Assembly: GCA_035763085.1 (NCBI GenBank)
Contig: DASUBV010000268.1
Location: 1 to 7,567 of the forward strand
Direction of reading: 5' to 3'
Source of the DNA: DASUBV01 sp035763085
GTDB taxonomy: Bacteria > Actinomycetota > Actinomycetes > Streptosporangiales > Streptosporangiaceae
DNA: 7,567 nt
Shown: piece by piece, positions 6,071-7,567 of the stretch
How the letters are laid out: every line of letters starts with the position of its first letter
Numbering within the stretch: position 1 is the first letter of the stretch
Position numbers and translations under genes: made by a program
Notes under the pieces: model-generated
Databases searched by the model: none
Seen by the model: only the letters and a program-made list of their open reading frames with translations
What the model was told of the DNA's origin: nothing

Positions 6071-6116
6071 CTCGGCAGTACGTCCTGGTTCGTCCGTCGG
6101 GAGGCAGGTCGGTAGC

Positions 6117-7328
6117 GTGGCCGGAGTGCAGGTAAGCGGGATACACGAGGATGCGCGGGCCATCGCCGGCGAGCTGACGCAGCTGCGCCGGGCGCTGCAC
6201 CGCCAGCCGGAGCTCGGGGTAGACCTGCCCCGGACCCAGGAGAAGGTCGTGGCGGCCCTGGACGGCCTGCCGCTGGAGGTCACTCTCGGCCGGTCGCTGA
6301 GCTCGGTAACCGCGGTCCTGCGCGGCGGCCGGCCGGGCCCGGTCGTGCTGCTGCGCGGGGACATGGACGCGCTGCCGGTGACCGAGCGCAGCGGCGTCGA
6401 GTACGCCTCGCAGGTCGACGGGGTCATGCACGCGTGCGGGCATGACCTGCACACCACCATGCTGGCCGGGGCCGCCCGGCTGCTGTCCGCGCGGCAGGCC
6501 GAGCTGCCCGGCAGCGTCATCTTCATGTTCCAGCCGGGCGAGGAGGGCTGTGGCGGCGCCCGGCAGATGATCGACGAGGGCGTGCTGGACGCCGCGGGCG
6601 AGCGGCCGGTGGCGGCCTACGCGCTGCACGTCGCCTCGAGCCTGCTGCCGGCCGGGTTCTGGACCGGGCGGCCCGGCCCCATGATGGCCGCCGCCGACAC
6701 CCTGCAGGTCACGGTGAACGGCCGCGGCGGGCACGCCTCGCAGCCCTACCTGGCCGCCGACCCGATCCCGGCCGCGTGCGAGATCGTGACGGCGCTGCAG
6801 TCGCTGGTCACCCGGCAGTTCGACGTGTTCGACCCGGTCGTCATCACCGTGGGCAGCTTCCACGCGGGCACCGCCGACAACGTCATTCCCGACGATGTCC
6901 GGATCGCCGCCACCGTCCGGTCGTTCTCGCCGCAGGCCCGTGACAAGGTGCGGGACGCCTCGCTGCAGCTGATCCGCGAGATCGCCGCGGCGCACGGGCT
7001 GACGGCCAGCGCGGAGTTCGTGGACGGGTACCCGGTCACGGTGAACGACGCGGCGGAGCTGGCGTTCGCCGAGCAGGTCATCGGCGACTGCTTCGGCACC
7101 GGCTTCTTCGTCCGGACACCGAACCCGCTGACCGGCTCGGAGGACTTCTCTTACGTGCTGGATCAGGTGCCCGGCGCCTTCGTGATGATGAGCGCCTGCC
7201 CGCCCGGCACGGACGCCGCCACGGCAGCGTTCAACCACTCAGCCGAGGCCATCTTCGACGACGACGTCCTCCCCGCCGGCACCGCCCTCCTGGCCAGCCT
7301 CGCCCTCAGGCGCCTGGAAAAGCCCTAA
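6117..7328 (+). CDS. M20D-family metallo-amidohydrolase (N-acyl-amino acid / hippurate hydrolase type, 403 aa)
   Basis: It is a cytosolic two-metal hydrolase of the HipO / IAA-amino acid hydrolase / N-acetyl-L-amino acid deacetylase group, which releases an acyl group from an amino acid or similar amide. The exact substrate cannot be read from sequence. Family marks are RRALHRQPELG at 24-34, RGDMDALPV at 80-88, the metal ligands C107 and H109 in HACGHD, the catalytic E142 with ligand E143 in QPGEE, H171 in YALHV, H206 in GRGGHAS (dimerisation-domain residue at the active site), GTADNVIPD at 251-259, GSEDF at 340-344, and the last His ligand, probably H374 in FNHSAE. No signal peptide is seen. 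The frame is open upstream to 5235, antisense to the CorC-type gene. GTG 6117 has AGG 8 bases and GGGAGG about 12 bases upstream. GTG 6126 is possible. The stop overlaps that of the convergent partial gene. Confidence 0.93.
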   Translation: MAGVQVSGIHEDARAIAGELTQLRRALHRQPELGVDLPRTQEKVVAALDGLPLEVTLGRSLSSVTAVLRGGRPGPVVLLRGDMDALPVTERSGVEYASQVDGVMHACGHDLHTTMLAGAARLLSARQAELPGSVIFMFQPGEEGCGGARQMIDEGVLDAAGERPVAAYALHVASSLLPAGFWTGRPGPMMAAADTLQVTVNGRGGHASQPYLAADPIPAACEIVTALQSLVTRQFDVFDPVVITVGSFHAGTADNVIPDDVRIAATVRSFSPQARDKVRDASLQLIREIAAAHGLTASAEFVDGYPVTVNDAAELAFAEQVIGDCFGTGFFVRTPNPLTGSEDFSYVLDQVPGAFVMMSACPPGTDAATAAFNHSAEAIFDDDVLPAGTALLASLALRRLEKP

Positions 7329-7567
7329 CCGCCCAGCCCCGGCCCCAGGATGCGGGTCGTTTTACGGCTGGCCCGAAGCGACTGCCTTGAACCCGTCCGC
7401 TTTCGCCACCTGAATGCCGATCGCGCGACGGCCGGCCCGCAGGGCCGCGCGGGGCAGGCGGGACGTGCTTCCACCCAAGCCGCCAGGTATTCCGATCGCG
7501 ACGGCCGGCCCGAGGGCGCGTCGAACGCCCGCGCGAGATCGCTCTCGGTGAGCACGCCGACGAGGCG
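7325..7567 (-). CDS. partial CDS, C-terminal end of a probable CBS-domain protein
   Basis: Reading in from the right edge, the frame begins RLVGVLTESDLARAF, which is the pattern of the final strand and helix of a CBS domain (G-x-hydrophobic-T-x-x-D-L). The remaining 60 or so residues are rich in Arg, Ala, Pro and Ser and look unlike a folded domain. The open frame ends at TAG 7325-7327, overlapping the TAA of the convergent amidohydrolase. The tail crosses both copies of a direct repeat (7417-7444 and 7492-7515), so it may have been lengthened by duplication or frameshift past the original stop. The 5' part is outside the window. CBS assignment rests on only about 15 residues; what the full protein does cannot be said. 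Confidence 0.5.
   Translation of the reverse strand, partial: RLVGVLTESDLARAFDAPSGRPSRSEYLAAWVEARPACPARPCGPAVARSAFRWRKRTGSRQSLRASRKTTRILGPGLGG
7417..7515. repeat. imperfect direct repeat pair, offset about 75 bp
   Basis: CCGATCGCG-(CG)-ACGGCCGGCCCG occurs at 7417-7439, and the same without the internal CG at 7492-7512. The similarity is carried on by a following AGGG and, more weakly, by the bases before it. The two-base and later one-base length differences put the copies in different frames of the partial gene on the minus strand. Confidence 0.6.

Larger units (their letters stand above)
5921..6116. other. divergent intergenic region between the CorC-type gene and the amidohydrolase
   Basis: This 196-bp gap has no coding sequence of its own. 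It must hold the promoters of both divergent genes; the two -10 candidates are listed separately. I see no clear operator palindrome or riboswitch. Confidence 0.6.

Noticed and set aside
5235..6116. In-frame N-terminal extension of the amidohydrolase (697 aa)
   Set aside because: It is antisense to the CorC-type gene, with Ser/Arg-rich shadow composition. The M20D family starts near residue 10 of the GTG 6117 product.
5921..6526. In-frame N-terminal extension of the CorC-type protein (662 aa)
   Set aside because: It is antisense to the amidohydrolase and lacks any recognisable domain. The canonical first membrane helix starts right after GTG 5920.

Overview
The window is very GC-rich, with strong G/C bias at third codon positions, GTG starts and TAnnnT-type -10 motifs. 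This points to a high-GC actinomycete; I cannot place it more precisely. It holds one insertion sequence, four complete housekeeping or metabolic genes and one gene fragment at the right edge.

Layout. (1) About 6-1331, minus strand: an apparently intact IS110-family element. It has a DEDD/Ser transposase of 350 aa and, in its 5' non-coding end, a sequence that folds like an IS110 bridge RNA. An 18-bp stem closes an internal loop. One side of the loop carries an 11-nt copy of the left flank of the insertion (1331-1341). The other side carries the complement of the right flank (1-7). From this the element ends and the pre-insertion target can be predicted. (2) 1468-2739, plus: kynureninase, 127 bp from the element's left end. 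(3) 2741-2887: an array of 27-29 bp C/G-rich repeats with perfect 7-bp hairpins between convergent genes. (4) 2888-4474, minus: guaA, GMP synthase. (5) 4538-5920, minus: a CNNM/CBS/CorC-domain membrane protein (HlyC/CorC family), 63 bp upstream of guaA and in the same direction. (6) 5921-6116: a divergent promoter region. (7) 6117-7328, plus: an M20D metallo-amidohydrolase. (8) 7325-7567, minus, running off the window: the C-terminal end of a protein whose visible start looks like the last strand and helix of a CBS domain.

The genes do not form a single pathway. Kynureninase belongs to tryptophan breakdown (kynurenine to anthranilate), GuaA to purine synthesis, the CorC-type protein probably to membrane ion homeostasis, and the amidohydrolase to release of acyl groups from amino acids or related amides. 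The most notable content is the IS110 element, whose RNA guide and DNA flanks can be matched by eye.
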